Assembly: GCA_950022695.1 (NCBI GenBank)
Contig: CATLLN010000004.1
Coordinates: forward strand, 1 to 64,000
Direction of reading: 5' to 3'
Source: an uncultured bacterium
GTDB taxonomy: Bacteria > Cyanobacteriota > Vampirovibrionia > Gastranaerophilales > Gastranaerophilaceae
Length of the DNA: 64,000 bases
Shown: piece by piece, positions 41,992 through 56,633 of the stretch
Position numbering within the stretch: the stretch's first letter is position 1
Layout: every line of letters begins with the position of its first letter
The notes under the pieces: model-generated
What the model was told of the DNA's origin: nothing
The model's input: the letters and a program-made list of their open reading frames with translations, nothing else
The model's database searches: none
Position numbers and translations under genes: made by a program

Positions 41992-42456
41992 ATGACACAA
42001 ATTTTGAAAAAATATTTTTATGATACACCTGTTGGCAGGCTTGGAATAGCAGAAAAAGATGGAAAAATCTCACAAGTATCTTTTTTTGATACGGTTAAAG
42101 GTGAATTATTGGAAACACCTTTGATAAAAGAAGCATATAGTCAGCTTGATGAGTATTTTAAAGGTCAAAGAAAAAGTTTTGATTTACCGCTTTTGCTTGA
42201 TGGAACCGAATTCCAAATAAAAGTTTGGAAAGCTTTAATGACAATTAATTATGGTAAAACCGCATCATATGGTGATGTCGCAAAACTTATAGGCAGCCCG
42301 AAAGCTTCGCGTGCTGTTGGCAGTGCGAATAATAAAAATAAAATAGCAATCATAATTCCATGTCACCGTGTAATCGGTTCAAATGGTACTCTTACCGGTT
42401 ATGCCGGTGGAGTTGAAATTAAAAAATATTTACTGGATTTAGAGCAAAATAATTAA
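41992..42456 (+). CDS. ogt: Methylated-DNA-protein cysteine methyltransferase
   Basis: GSPKASRAVGSANNKN, IIIPCHRVIGSNGTLTGYAGG. Confidence 0.93.
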   Translation: MTQILKKYFYDTPVGRLGIAEKDGKISQVSFFDTVKGELLETPLIKEAYSQLDEYFKGQRKSFDLPLLLDGTEFQIKVWKALMTINYGKTASYGDVAKLIGSPKASRAVGSANNKNKIAIIIPCHRVIGSNGTLTGYAGGVEIKKYLLDLEQNN

Positions 42457-42463
42457 TTTTGAT

Positions 42464-42838
42464 TTAATTTTTACAATAATTATTTACACCATAATATTTA
42501 ATTCCGCCGCAGGAAATGGTTTTATATTGTGATGTCTGGAAATTTTTATCGAATCTTGACGGGGTATTATTTTGTACTTTTTTAGTTGTAGGATGTTGTC
42601 TTTTCATTCCTGATTGGTGTTTTATTATGTTTTTTTGATATTCAGGGGTGTATAAATATTTTGGTCTGACATGAGCCATTCTTTTTTGAGGCTGGGAAAA
42701 TCTTTTATTTGGTTTGGCAAATCGGGTTTTAGGGTGTGCATAACCCGTACGGCAATAACTGCCTTTGCACATGTATGCAGCATTTGAACTCAAGGCTGTA
42801 AATAAAAATATTAATAATGTGAGAAATATTTTTTTCAT
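42464..42838 (-). CDS. Small secreted basic protein, tandem paralog A
   Basis: Signal peptide MKKIFLTLLIFLFTALSSNAA; C-term SRFDKNF...CGGIKYYG. Confidence 0.7.
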   Translation of the reverse strand: MKKIFLTLLIFLFTALSSNAAYMCKGSYCRTGYAHPKTRFAKPNKRFSQPQKRMAHVRPKYLYTPEYQKNIIKHQSGMKRQHPTTKKVQNNTPSRFDKNFQTSQYKTISCGGIKYYGVNNYCKN

Positions 42839-42848
42839 TTACAAATAT

Positions 42849-43223
42849 CTAGTTATAATATGTTATACCGTTACGTGTGTAAGTTTTTTGAGCTGTAATT
42901 TTATAGTTTTTATTGAATCTTGAAACTTCTATTGGTGCACGGGATGCTGTTGTAATTACAGGTCTTCTATTGTGACAATTTGCACATTTTGCCTGTTCTC
43001 CTCTAAGATGTGCATAATGTCTTCTAGTTGAAACAATCCTTGCTCTGCCTGCTGGTGTGAAAGCTGCATTACGCCCGAATGATGCACTAATTGGTCTTGG
43101 TGCTCCATAATGAGAATGAGATACTGCGCCTGTGTTCATATAATGAACATGATAAGTTGCATTTGCAGTCGTTGTTGCAAATAATAGTACCAAGAATGTT
43201 AATAAAAATTTTTTCATTGACAC
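42849..43223 (-). CDS. Small secreted basic protein, tandem paralog B, with CANCH motif
   Basis: Signal peptide ...FLLTFLVLLFATTTANA; C-term SRFNKNYKITAQKTYTRNGITYYN. Confidence 0.7.
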   Translation of the reverse strand: MSMKKFLLTFLVLLFATTTANATYHVHYMNTGAVSHSHYGAPRPISASFGRNAAFTPAGRARIVSTRRHYAHLRGEQAKCANCHNRRPVITTASRAPIEVSRFNKNYKITAQKTYTRNGITYYN

Positions 43224-43314
43224 AAACCTTCTACTTTTCCCTTGTATCTATTTAACGACAATGAAAATAATTTGTGCTATTTATTATGTATGAACTGTTA
43301 CTATTCTTTACAAT

Positions 43315-43698
43315 TTAGTTGAGTATAAGAATTCCGGAATTCAAGTATAGCGCAAAAATGACCTGTAAAAGATAAGGTATTAAAAGTATTCCTGCGAGTT
43401 TTGATATTTTGAAAAAATATATAATGGTTAAAATTAAAAATAGAAGAAGGAAAACAACATCAATAAGTCCTAAAGTTATTGATTTCATCTCAAAAAATAC
43501 ATAACTCCAGGTAAAGTTTAATATTAATTGAAAAAGAAACAGTGTTATTGCGATATGTTTATCAGTGGTATGTGGTTTAGATAAAACAATAAAAAATGAA
43601 ACAGTCATTAGAAAATATAAAATGCTCCACGCAATAGGAAAATATGATGGCGGTGGAGTTAACGGTGGTTTAATAAGAGAAGAGTACCAAGGATTCAT
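43315..43698 (-). CDS. tspO: TspO/MBR family protein
   Basis: NPWYSSLIKPPLTPPPSYFPIAWSILYFLM. Confidence 0.9.
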   Translation of the reverse strand: MNPWYSSLIKPPLTPPPSYFPIAWSILYFLMTVSFFIVLSKPHTTDKHIAITLFLFQLILNFTWSYVFFEMKSITLGLIDVVFLLLFLILTIIYFFKISKLAGILLIPYLLQVIFALYLNSGILILN

Positions 43699-43743
43699 AG
43701 TATAATTTTTTATTATTTGAAATGTTTTTCATCCCGCTGGTAG

Positions 43744-43950
43744 TTAATCTATTAATGTAAACCTTAAAGTATCTTTATTATCAATTGTTTCATTCCACAT
43801 TGATTTTGGACGAATCCAGATTTGCCCGTCTTTTGTTGATTTGTAAACAATCATTTCTTCTAAATTTTCGGAATTTTTTCCTATAGCAATAATTTTATAA
43901 ATATTTCCTTTATAGTGTTTATAAGTTTTTCCGACTGTAATTTTTTGCAT
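43744..43950 (-). CDS. DUF1653 domain protein
   Basis: YKHYKGNIYKIIAIGKNSENLEEMIVYKS...QIWIRPKSMWNE. Confidence 0.8.
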   Translation of the reverse strand: MQKITVGKTYKHYKGNIYKIIAIGKNSENLEEMIVYKSTKDGQIWIRPKSMWNETIDNKDTLRFTLID

Positions 43951-44060
43951 AATTCAATTATATCAAAAATATTGTAACAATTTGTGAATATTTTATCAAT
44001 TATTAGAAAAAATATTTGTTTATAAATATGTAAACAGGGGAATAAAAAGGGGATAAATTT

Positions 44061-44495
44061 ATGGCTGATAATGTAATTGCAGGAATAAGATTTGGCAGTG
44101 GTACAGGAGCAAGAGTTGTTTCTACTGATCAAGATATAAGAAATGGTTTGACACGTGTTAAAACAAATATGGGAACATTTGTATTTAGAGGGTCGCAACC
44201 TTTAAATTCAGATGGTTTTGAAACAGGTGTGATTCATAGAGTGACAAATGATGATGTTGCAGGTGGTTCAGATAAGTATTTTACGTTAGCATCTGAAATA
44301 AATATTCCTATGACATTTATTGCTGATGAAAATACGCCAAGAGGTATAGGTATTTCTTCATCAAAAGGTAATATTAAAATCAACGCAAAAAACGGACACG
44401 AAAACCTAATATTATTTATGGATGCACCAAATGCAAGGGTTATTGAAAAAGATGATAATGATGAAATTAAAGTAAAAAATTTTGGTAAATGGTAA
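44061..44495 (+). CDS. Hypothetical protein
   Basis: 144 aa; SD aaaaggggataaattt. Confidence 0.6.
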   Translation: MADNVIAGIRFGSGTGARVVSTDQDIRNGLTRVKTNMGTFVFRGSQPLNSDGFETGVIHRVTNDDVAGGSDKYFTLASEINIPMTFIADENTPRGIGISSSKGNIKINAKNGHENLILFMDAPNARVIEKDDNDEIKVKNFGKW

Positions 44496-44506
44496 TTAAG
44501 TTTAAT

Positions 44507-44602
44507 ATGCAAAACGCGTTTACAATGCGTTTTACAGGATATGGATGCGCATATTATGTTATGGAACGTGAAAAAATGGATTATTTGAAAAAAATAAATT
44601 AG
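44507..44602 (+). CDS. Candidate small ORF MQNAFTMRFTGYGCAYYVMEREKMDYLKKIN
   Basis: 31 aa, contains RFTG; weak RBS. Confidence 0.35.
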   Translation: MQNAFTMRFTGYGCAYYVMEREKMDYLKKIN

Positions 44603-44610
44603 TTTGGATT

Positions 44611-45348
44611 TTATCTTAATTTAAAAACGGCGCTATGACGTAATGTTGTAGCGTTTTCGTTTCTGTATGAGAAAAATTTGTCATTATCGTGAATGGTGCA
44701 ATATGGACAAACATCAATTTCTTTTACTCCGATTTCTTCAAGCTGACGTTTGTTTATATTTTTTAAATCAACGAAAATTTGTCCTTCGCGGATTTCATAA
44801 AGTCCTTCAAAATCATTGACAGTTTTTGATAATTTTTCATAAACTTCTTCACCGACATTGTAACAGCAAAAACCAATAGCAGGACCAATTACCGCAACTA
44901 CATCTGCAGGATTTGTATTAAAATTTACTCCCATTTTTTGAACAGTTTTTGGGGCAATTTTTTGAGCTGTTCCGCGCCATCCGGCATGAGCAATTGCTCC
45001 GATATTTTGTTTTTTATCATATAAAATTACCGGAGTACAGTCTGCAAAATTTAAGAAAATTCCGAGATTTTTTTCAGCCAAAATTAAGGCATCTGTTTCC
45101 GGATATTCATGGTGTGTTTCTATTGCTATATCTATATTTGCACTATGTGTTTGTGTTGGTGAAATTAGATTTTCAGTTGTAATATTCAGATATTTTGCGA
45201 TGATTTTTTGGTTTTTTTCAATTTGTAAATTATTATTTGCCCCTTTATCGCAAATGCACAAATCACGTGTTGTAAAAAATGCGTTAGCATTTTTAATTAA
45301 ATCTGATTTTAATATATTTTTCCCGTCAATTTTTTCAAAATAAAACAT
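44611..45348 (-). CDS. pgeF: Polyphenol oxidase family / purine nucleoside phosphorylase YfiH-like
   Basis: QTHSANI, NFADCTPVILYD, AIAHAGWRGTAQKIAPK, GFCCYNVGEEV. Confidence 0.93.
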   Translation of the reverse strand: MFYFEKIDGKNILKSDLIKNANAFFTTRDLCICDKGANNNLQIEKNQKIIAKYLNITTENLISPTQTHSANIDIAIETHHEYPETDALILAEKNLGIFLNFADCTPVILYDKKQNIGAIAHAGWRGTAQKIAPKTVQKMGVNFNTNPADVVAVIGPAIGFCCYNVGEEVYEKLSKTVNDFEGLYEIREGQIFVDLKNINKRQLEEIGVKEIDVCPYCTIHDNDKFFSYRNENATTLRHSAVFKLR

Positions 45349-45435
45349 ATTTTTATTATACCTAAAATTAATCTCAACTCAATTTGTGCCAATGGGCAGT
45401 AGACTATTGTCACATAATTGTTGAATATTAATAAT

Positions 45436-45651
45436 ATGTCAAATATAGCAGCCAAAAAACTAGCACAAAAAATAATAAGATTACGAAAAGAACGTGGTAT
45501 TTCACAAGAAGAATTAGCTTTCACCGCAGGTTTGGATAGAACTTATGTTGGTAGGATTGAAAATTTAAAAAGAAATCCTACTTTAAGTACCTTGGTAAAA
45601 ATTGCCAAAGCATTTGATATTGAAGTATGGGAATTATTAAAATTTGATTAG
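45436..45651 (+). CDS. XRE-family HTH regulator
   Basis: LRKERGISQEELAFTAGLDRTYVGRIENLKRNPTLSTLVKIA. Confidence 0.9.
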   Translation: MSNIAAKKLAQKIIRLRKERGISQEELAFTAGLDRTYVGRIENLKRNPTLSTLVKIAKAFDIEVWELLKFD

Positions 45652-45715
45652 TGGTAGTATTTAAAATTAAATTTAGTGTTTTTATTCTATTATATAAATT
45701 TTGAAAGGAAATATT

Positions 45716-45841
45716 ATGGATATAAGTGCAAATTATTCTTCACAATCTTTTGGTTCTATTAAAGGTAATGGGAAAGTTGAAAATTCCGGTAATGCAATCA
45801 CTGAAAAAATTGTTGGAGCATTAGTTGATTTAAATTTATAG
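45716..45841 (+). CDS. Small ORF MDISANYSSQSFGSIKGNGKVENSGNAITEKIVGALVDLNL
   Basis: SD gaaaggaaatattATG; followed by a hairpin terminator at 45867-45896. Confidence 0.5.
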   Translation: MDISANYSSQSFGSIKGNGKVENSGNAITEKIVGALVDLNL

Positions 45842-46041
45842 AAATCATCTGAAAGTTTTGTTATACAAGGGTTTGGGCGATTTTGCCAAAACCCTTTATT
45901 TATGCAGTATTCACAATATTTTATAAATAGGGGTTGACGGGCAAATCCGTTCAAATTCAAACAATTCGTCCTGTGCATTTATCTCTGTAAATTTTTATTA
46001 AGAAAAATGAAAAGTTTTACCGAAAAACATGCCTTATTTGC

Positions 46042-46069
46042 TTGACTATTAAAATTGAAGTAATATGAT
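46042..46069 (+). promoter_or_regulatory. Putative sigma70 promoter for rpoB with about 180-nt leader
   Basis: TTGACT-16-TATGAT. Confidence 0.55.
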
Positions 46070-46257
46070 GGAATAACATGCAAAAGTAAAGTTGGGCGAA
46101 GTGTGCCTAAGTCTTGGAAGTTTGATTACAAGCGGATTTCACCAACATTTACAAATCCCTGAAATTGCAGTTATTTGCCAATTATGGCAGAGGGTTTACA
46201 GCCTTAAGTTAGAAAAATTGTTTATAGTAGTACACCATTATTAAATGAGGTGAATTA

Positions 46258-49575
<3,318 letters not shown>

Positions 49576-49644
49576 TAAGTAATGTGTGATTGGCGGGATA
49601 TTTTCCCGCCGGATTCACCAAATTGAAAAAGGAGAACATTATAA

Positions 49645-51354
49645 ATGTCAACAAGTATTGATTATTTTGATTATATACGAATAAGTATTGCCTCTCCGGA
49701 CAGAATACTTCAATGGTCTCACGGCGAAGTTACCAAACCGGAAACAATCAATTATCGTACATTAAAACCGGAAAGAGACGGTTTATTCTGTGAAAGAATT
49801 TTCGGACCGACAAAGGACTGGGAGTGCTATTGCGGAAAATATAAAAGAGTAAGACATAAAGGTATTATCTGTGAACGCTGCGGTGTTGAAGTTACTGATT
49901 CAAAAGTTCGCCGTCACAGAATGGGACATATTAAACTTGCAGCACCGGTTTCTCATATCTGGTTCTTAAAAGGTATTCCTTCATATCTTGGCTTACTTTT
50001 AGATATGACTTTGAAAGATCTTGAACAAGTTATCTATTTCAACAGCTATGTTGTAATTGATGGCGGCGACAGTGATTTCAAAAAACTTCAATTATTAACT
50101 GAAGAAGAATACGAAGATTATATGGCTGAAAACGAAGAATCAACTTTAAAAGTTGGTATCGGCGCAGAAGCTATTAAAGAACTTCTTGCTGAAGTTGATA
50201 TCAAAGCTTTAGCAGAAGAAATTAGAACAGAGCTTGCAGGAAACGTAACTTCTGTTCAGAAAAAATCTAAATTAATTAAGAGATTAAGATTATTAGATTC
50301 TTTAATCTCATCAGATACAAATCCAACTTGGATGATTATGGATGTACTTCCTGTAACACCGCCTGATTTAAGACCTATGGTTCAATTAGACGGCGGACGT
50401 TTCGCAACATCAGATTTAAACGACTTATACAGACGTGTAATCAACAGAAACAACCGTTTACAAAGACTTTTGGAAATGGGTGCTCCTGAAATCATTGTTA
50501 GAAACGAAAAACGTATGTTACAAGAAGCAGTAGATGCGCTTATTGATAACGGCAGACGCGGAAGAACTGTTGTTGGTCCAAATAACAGAGCGTTAAAATC
50601 ACTATCTAACATTATTGAAGGTAAACAAGGTCGTTTCCGTCAAAACTTGTTAGGTAAACGTGTTGACTACTCAGGTCGTTCAGTAATCGTTGTTGGTCCG
50701 ACTCTTCAATTGAACCAGTGCGGTCTGCCAAAAGAAATGGCAATCGAACTATTCAAACCGTTTGTTGTTAACAAACTTATCGAAAGAGGATACGTTCAAA
50801 ACATCAAATCAGCTAAGAAGAAAATCGAAAGATCTGAACACATCGTTTGGGATATCTTAGAAGAGGTTATTGACGGACATCCGGTTATGTTAAACCGTGC
50901 TCCAACCCTTCACAGATTAGGTATTCAGGCATTCGAACCGAAATTGGTAGAAGGCCGTGCAATCCAACTTCACCCGCTTGCTTGTACAGCGTTCAACGCT
51001 GACTTCGACGGTGACCAAATGGCTGTTCACGTTCCTCTTTCTATCGAAGCTCAAGCTGAAGCAAGAATGTTGATGTTAGCTACTAACAACTTGTTAGCTC
51101 CTGCTAACGGTAAACCAATCGTAACACCTTCTCAGGATATGGTATTAGGTATGTATTACCTAACTACTATCAAAGATCCGTCTCAAGAAGTTAAGGGTTA
51201 CTTCTATAACTTCCAGGATGCAATTTCTGCTCTTGAAGTAGGCGTAATCAAACTTCACGACAAAATCATCGTTAGAGATGAAAAAGGTGAAAGATTAGAA
51301 ACTACAGTTGGTAGAATTATCTTCAACGAAGAGGTTAGAAAAGCACTTGTGTAA
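49645..51354 (+). CDS. rpoC1: RNA polymerase gamma/beta' N-terminal part
   Basis: [16 protein letters not shown] catalytic motif; ends [17 protein letters not shown]. Confidence 0.97.
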   Translation: MSTSIDYFDYIRISIASPDRILQWSHGEVTKPETINYRTLKPERDGLFCERIFGPTKDWECYCGKYKRVRHKGIICERCGVEVTDSKVRRHRMGHIKLAAPVSHIWFLKGIPSYLGLLLDMTLKDLEQVIYFNSYVVIDGGDSDFKKLQLLTEEEYEDYMAENEESTLKVGIGAEAIKELLAEVDIKALAEEIRTELAGNVTSVQKKSKLIKRLRLLDSLISSDTNPTWMIMDVLPVTPPDLRPMVQLDGGRFATSDLNDLYRRVINRNNRLQRLLEMGAPEIIVRNEKRMLQEAVDALIDNGRRGRTVVGPNNRALKSLSNIIEGKQGRFRQNLLGKRVDYSGRSVIVVGPTLQLNQCGLPKEMAIELFKPFVVNKLIERGYVQNIKSAKKKIERSEHIVWDILEEVIDGHPVMLNRAPTLHRLGIQAFEPKLVEGRAIQLHPLACTAFNADFDGDQMAVHVPLSIEAQAEARMLMLATNNLLAPANGKPIVTPSQDMVLGMYYLTTIKDPSQEVKGYFYNFQDAISALEVGVIKLHDKIIVRDEKGERLETTVGRIIFNEEVRKALV

Positions 51355-51399
51355 GTGTAAAAATCAGTGTAAAAATTAACTAATTGAAGGAAAATTAGA

Positions 51400-54300
51400 A
51401 TGGAAAGAACATATACAAATACAAAAAAATCACCTGATTTCATTAACAAACAAATGGACAAGGGTTCTTTGAAAAAATTGTTAGGTCAGATGTATTTGGA
51501 ATACGGCGGTGCTAAAGCAGCAGCATTAGCCAATGCTCTTAAAAACTTAGGTTATAAGTATGCAACTGTTTCCGGTACAACAATTTCAATTGCAGACCTT
51601 TCAGTTCCTGAATCTAAAAAAGAGTTATTGCAATCAGCTGAAAAAGAAATTGAAAAATCAACAAACAGATACCTTAAAGGTGAAATTACAGAGGTAGAAA
51701 GATATACAAAAGTTATTGATACCTGGTCTGAAACAACAGCAAAATTGACAGAACAGGTTGTAGAAAACTTTGATAGATTAAACCCTGTATATATGATGGC
51801 ATTCTCAGGTGCCCGTGGTAACTTATCACAGGTTTCACAGCTGGTTGGTATGCGTGGTTTGATGGCTGATGCGCAAGGTCAAATCATCGACTTACCGATT
51901 AAATCAAACTTTAAAGAAGGTTTATCAGTAACTGAATACATCATTTCATCATACGGTGCACGTAAAGGTCTTGTAGATACAGCGTTAAAAACAGCTGACT
52001 CAGGTTACTTAACAAGACGTCTTGTTGACGTAGCACAAGATGTTATTATTCGTGCAGATGATTGTCATACAACAAAATATATCGATCTTAAATCTATTAT
52101 GGATGGCGATGTAGTTATTGTTCCGTTAATCGACAGATTGTTAGGAAGAACAGTAGCTCAAGACATTTGTGATGCCGAAGGTAACGTAATTGTTGCTAAT
52201 GGTACAACAATGGATCGTGATGATATTAAGAAAATATCAGGTCTTGATTTACACGAACTCAGAGTTCGTTCAGGTTTGACTTGCGGACTTGAATACGGTG
52301 TATGTCAAAAATGTTACGGTTGGGCAATGACAACTCAAAAACAAGTTGATATCGGTGAAGCTATCGGTATTATCGCAGCTCAGTCAATCGGTGAGCCTGG
52401 TACACAGCTTACAATGAGAACCTTCCACACAGGTGGTGCGGTAGGCGTTAAAGAAGCTAAAAAAGAAATCTTAGCTCGTGAAGCCGGTGTTGTTGTTTCT
52501 AAAATCAAAGCAAGAGAACTTAGAACACGTCACGGGGATATCGTTCAGGTTTCTATGTATGAAGCTGATATTGAAGTTAAAGGCGAAAAAAGAACTACTA
52601 AATATCACATTCCTGCAGGTGCTACATTATTTATTACTGACGGAATGGAAGTTGCTAAAGGCTTCAAAATGGCTGAACACGCTCCATCATCAGTTGGTGA
52701 CAGCTCTCGTTTAACAGAAAAAGCTACAAAAGATATTACAACTGATATTTCAGGTGAAGTAGTATTTGAAGACTTCAAAGCTGATGAAAAGAAAGACAGA
52801 CAAGGTAACGTTTCAAGAACAACTAACAAACAAGGTATTATTTGGGTATTAGGCGGTGACGTTTATACTCTTCCTGGTGGTTCAAGAATTCTTGTTAAAG
52901 ACGGTCAGAAAATTTCTGAAGGCGAAAAACTTGCTGAAACTTTAACAATTTCTGAACACGGCGGTGAAGTTAGAGTTGGTGAAGATTTAGTTATCGAAGA
53001 AGCTAAATTTGACGGTAAAAAGATTAAGAAAATTGTTCAAGGTAAAGAATTGACAATTGTTATCGCATCTTTAAGCCCTGAAAATGCTTCATTTGAACAA
53101 ACTAAAAAAGAACAACTTTGGACAGTTGATAAAACCGGTGAAAAATATATCGTTAAAGCTCCTGTTGATACAACAGTTGAAAACGGTATGATTATTGCAG
53201 AACTTATTGATGATGAGTGTGCTGTAACATCATCAGGTGAAATCAGATACGTTGATGTTGAAGTTGATGAAAATCAAATCATTACAAAACCTGGTAAAGT
53301 TGTATTTATTCCTGAAGAAATTCACCAAATCAATAAAGATTCAACATTGAAAATGGTTGAAAACGGAACAACAGTTACAGCTGGTACTGAAATTGTTAAA
53401 GACGTTTACTGCCATATCGATGGTGTTGTAGAATTCAAAGAATACAACGATGTAATTCACGAAATTACTGTAAGACCTGGTGAAGTTCATACTTTATCGA
53501 GTATTTCAGAATTGAAAGTTGATGAAGGTGAAGTTGTTAAAAAAGGTACAGTTATCGCAGAAGGTATCAAAGCTAAAGAAACATCTATTGTTACAATAAT
53601 GGATTCTTCAGTTGATGAGTTACCTCTTGATGATTTAGATGAAGAATTAGATTCAGCTTTATCATTAGATGACGATTCAATTGCTAACCAGCCTGTACAA
53701 ATTCTTGTAAGACCGGTTCAAGTATTAGAAGTTAATCAGAAAGATGTATCAATTGCGTTCAATACAACTGATGAATTAATTGATATTATCCCTGTAACTC
53801 AACTTCAATACAAAGACGGTGCAAGAGTTAGAAATGTTGACGGTGCTACAATCACAAGAACATCTTTAGTTCTTCAAATGCAAGGTTACTTATCACACCT
53901 TAAAGGTATGGTAGAACTTGATTCACAAGGTTCATTGAGAATTGTTGTACTTGAAAACTTAATCGTTCGTCGTGAAATGGAAGGTTCTGCTAATTCATCT
54001 CTTCAAACAGAATTACTTGTTAAAGACGGTGAAACAATTGAACCGAAAACACCGGTTGCAAAAACTCAAGTTTTAGCAATGCATGATGCAATAGCATCAA
54101 TCAAATCTGATGATGAAGAAGTAAGAAGACTTCTTTTAATCTCTCAAAGCTCTGAAACAACAGTTTCTGTAAAAGGAAAAGCAGTTGTTAAGAAAGGTGA
54201 CTTTGTAAAAACTGATAAAGTCTTAGCTGAAAGCGGTGAAACTTCTCCTGTTTCAGGTGTTGTTACTGCTGTTAATAAAGGCGAAGTTTCTATCAGAAAC

Positions 54301-55251
54301 GGACGTCCTTACTTAATTAGCCCTGGTACAATGCTTCAAATCGATTCAGGTGCTCTTGTTTTAAGAGGTGACTTACTTGCAACATTAGTATTTGAAAGAG
54401 AAAAAACAGGCGATATCGTTCAAGGTCTTCCAAAAGTAGAAGAGCTTCTTGAAGGTAGAAAACCTAAAGATTGTGCTATTTTAGCAGAATATGACGGTAC
54501 TGCAAAAATTGAAATTGATGATGATGGTTTGCCAAGATTATTCTTGACAGATGCTGACGGTTCATCAACTGAGATTAAATACGCAATTGACTCAAATGTA
54601 ATTGTTTCTAACGGACAAAAAATTACAAAAGGTCAACCGTTAACTTCAGGACCTATGAATCCTCATGATGTTATGAGATTATGCGGTCCGGAAGCTGCTC
54701 AGCAATATCTTGTAGACGAAGTACAACGTGTATACCGTTCTCAAGGTGTAGAAATTGCTGATAAACACATTGAAATCATTGTTCGTCAGATGACTAAGAA
54801 AGTTAAGGTAATTGATGCCGGCGATACTAACTTGTTACCTGGTGAATTGATAGAAATGCAAACATTCGAAAAAGAAAATAAAGCAGCAGAAGAAGCAGGT
54901 AAAACTCTTGCAACTTGTGAATACATGTTGTTAGGTATTACAAAAGCTTCATTGAATACTGAATCATTCATCTCAGCAGCTTCATTCCAGGAAACAACAA
55001 GAATCCTTACAGAAGCAGCAGTTGATGGTAAAAAAGACTTGTTAAGAGGTTTGAAAGAAAACGTTATTATAGGTCGTCTAATTCCTGCAGGTACAGGTTT
55101 CCATCACTTGATTAATGCTGATGAAGAACGTGACAGAGAAGAAAGAAAACGCGCTGTTGCTCAAAGAAATCAAGCTCGTAAACCTTCTGCGATTTTAGAA
55201 GAAATCGAAGGAATGTTTGGTGCACCTGATTTTAATTTGGACGAAGAATAA
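51400..55251 (+). CDS. rpoC2: RNA polymerase beta' C-terminal part
   Basis: Own SD gaaggaaaattagaATG; [54 protein letters not shown]. Confidence 0.97.
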   Translation: MERTYTNTKKSPDFINKQMDKGSLKKLLGQMYLEYGGAKAAALANALKNLGYKYATVSGTTISIADLSVPESKKELLQSAEKEIEKSTNRYLKGEITEVERYTKVIDTWSETTAKLTEQVVENFDRLNPVYMMAFSGARGNLSQVSQLVGMRGLMADAQGQIIDLPIKSNFKEGLSVTEYIISSYGARKGLVDTALKTADSGYLTRRLVDVAQDVIIRADDCHTTKYIDLKSIMDGDVVIVPLIDRLLGRTVAQDICDAEGNVIVANGTTMDRDDIKKISGLDLHELRVRSGLTCGLEYGVCQKCYGWAMTTQKQVDIGEAIGIIAAQSIGEPGTQLTMRTFHTGGAVGVKEAKKEILAREAGVVVSKIKARELRTRHGDIVQVSMYEADIEVKGEKRTTKYHIPAGATLFITDGMEVAKGFKMAEHAPSSVGDSSRLTEKATKDITTDISGEVVFEDFKADEKKDRQGNVSRTTNKQGIIWVLGGDVYTLPGGSRILVKDGQKISEGEKLAETLTISEHGGEVRVGEDLVIEEAKFDGKKIKKIVQGKELTIVIASLSPENASFEQTKKEQLWTVDKTGEKYIVKAPVDTTVENGMIIAELIDDECAVTSSGEIRYVDVEVDENQIITKPGKVVFIPEEIHQINKDSTLKMVENGTTVTAGTEIVKDVYCHIDGVVEFKEYNDVIHEITVRPGEVHTLSSISELKVDEGEVVKKGTVIAEGIKAKETSIVTIMDSSVDELPLDDLDEELDSALSLDDDSIANQPVQILVRPVQVLEVNQKDVSIAFNTTDELIDIIPVTQLQYKDGARVRNVDGATITRTSLVLQMQGYLSHLKGMVELDSQGSLRIVVLENLIVRREMEGSANSSLQTELLVKDGETIEPKTPVAKTQVLAMHDAIASIKSDDEEVRRLLLISQSSETTVSVKGKAVVKKGDFVKTDKVLAESGETSPVSGVVTAVNKGEVSIRNGRPYLISPGTMLQIDSGALVLRGDLLATLVFEREKTGDIVQGLPKVEELLEGRKPKDCAILAEYDGTAKIEIDDDGLPRLFLTDADGSSTEIKYAIDSNVIVSNGQKITKGQPLTSGPMNPHDVMRLCGPEAAQQYLVDEVQRVYRSQGVEIADKHIEIIVRQMTKKVKVIDAGDTNLLPGELIEMQTFEKENKAAEEAGKTLATCEYMLLGITKASLNTESFISAASFQETTRILTEAAVDGKKDLLRGLKENVIIGRLIPAGTGFHHLINADEERDREERKRAVAQRNQARKPSAILEEIEGMFGAPDFNLDEE

Positions 55252-55276
55252 TTTTCTTAATTCCATAAGATAAAAA

Positions 55277-55308
55277 AGCCCCCTCGAAAATATCGAGGGG
55301 GCTTTCTC
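55277..55308 (+). terminator. Terminator after rpoC2
   Basis: agccccctcgaaaatatcgagggggctttctctt. Confidence 0.9.
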
Positions 55309-55328
55309 TTGAATATTTGATATAAAAT

Positions 55329-55360
55329 AAGGGCGGGATTGAAAATCCCGCCCTTATTTT
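55329..55360. terminator. Terminator downstream of thrC (minus)
   Basis: aagggcgggattgaaaatcccgcccttatttt. Confidence 0.85.
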
Positions 55361-56418
55361 TATATGTTCATAACTTTTAAAATATCATTTAATTCTGCGG
55401 ATGTTTTCTTAACATCTGCGTTTGAATATTTTATAGCGTTATCAGGGTCTTTTAATCCGTTTCCTGTTAGGATACAAACAATTTTTGAACCCTCTTTAAC
55501 AAGTCCTTGAGAGTGTGCCTGAATTAGTCCTGCAACAGATGCAGCTGAAGCCGGTTCAGCTAATACTCCTTCACAAGATGCAATAAGTTTATAAGCTTCT
55601 ACGATTTGCTCGTCAGTTACAGAATCTATTTTACCCTTGCTTTCATCACGAGCGGCTTCTGCTTGTTTCCAGCTTGCAGGGTTACCGATACGGATAGCTG
55701 TTGCAAGAGTTTCAGGGTTCATTATACGTTCACCGCGAACAATTGCGGCTGAACCTTCTGCTTCGTATCCCATCATTTGCGGCAGGGCAGGGATTATACC
55801 TAAATTATACCATTCTTTGTAACCTTTCCAGTAAGCTGTGATATTTCCTGCGTTTCCTACAGGGATGAAGTGATAATCCGGAGCTTGTCCAAGTGCTTCG
55901 CAGATTTCAAATGCACCGGTTTTTTGACCTTCAATTCTGTATGGATTTACTGAATTAACAAGAGTTATTGGATATTTTTCAGAAATTTCGCGAACCATTT
56001 CAAGTGCACGGTCAAAGTTTCCTTGAATTGCAATGATTTCTGCTCCGTACATCATAGCTTGAGAAAGTTTACCAAGTGCGATATATCCGTCTGGAATAAG
56101 CACATATGTTTTTAAACCTGCTTTAGCACCGTATGCAGCAGCTGATGCTGATGTATTACCGGTTGAAGCACAAATAATAGCGCCTGAGCCGGATTCTTTA
56201 GCTTTTGTAACTGCCATTGTCATACCGCGGTCTTTAAAACTTCCTGTCGGGTTGCAGCCTTCAAATTTCAAGTAAATTTCGGCATTAAGTCCGATTTTTT
56301 TAGCTAAGTTATCTGCTTTGATAAGCGGAGTGTTACCTTCGTTCAGTGTTACAACAGGTGTTGAATCTGTAACAGGTAAAAACTCTCTGTATTTATTAAT
56401 TAATCCTTGATAATACAT
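55360..56418 (-). CDS. thrC: Threonine synthase
   Basis: [35 protein letters not shown]. Confidence 0.95.
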   Translation of the reverse strand: MYYQGLINKYREFLPVTDSTPVVTLNEGNTPLIKADNLAKKIGLNAEIYLKFEGCNPTGSFKDRGMTMAVTKAKESGSGAIICASTGNTSASAAAYGAKAGLKTYVLIPDGYIALGKLSQAMMYGAEIIAIQGNFDRALEMVREISEKYPITLVNSVNPYRIEGQKTGAFEICEALGQAPDYHFIPVGNAGNITAYWKGYKEWYNLGIIPALPQMMGYEAEGSAAIVRGERIMNPETLATAIRIGNPASWKQAEAARDESKGKIDSVTDEQIVEAYKLIASCEGVLAEPASAASVAGLIQAHSQGLVKEGSKIVCILTGNGLKDPDNAIKYSNADVKKTSAELNDILKVMNI

Positions 56419-56520
56419 AATTTTTCCTCTTTTTTATACTTTTTAAATAATTGTACAATAGATGTAACGAAATGTAAATATGAATTTTAAAATCTCTCAA
56501 ACCCAGATATAATGCTCTAT

Positions 56521-56540
56521 ATGATATGATATGATATGAT
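56521..56540 (+). repeat. ATGAT x4 short tandem repeat
   Basis: atgatatgatatgatatgat upstream of the 56634 ORF. Confidence 0.9.
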
Positions 56541-56633
56541 CGGAGCGGGGCTAACAATAATCAAAACCTGAGTGTTTTTATAAAAACATAAGCAATGTGT
56601 GCTTGAGAGTATAAAACACGAAAGGAGATTATT

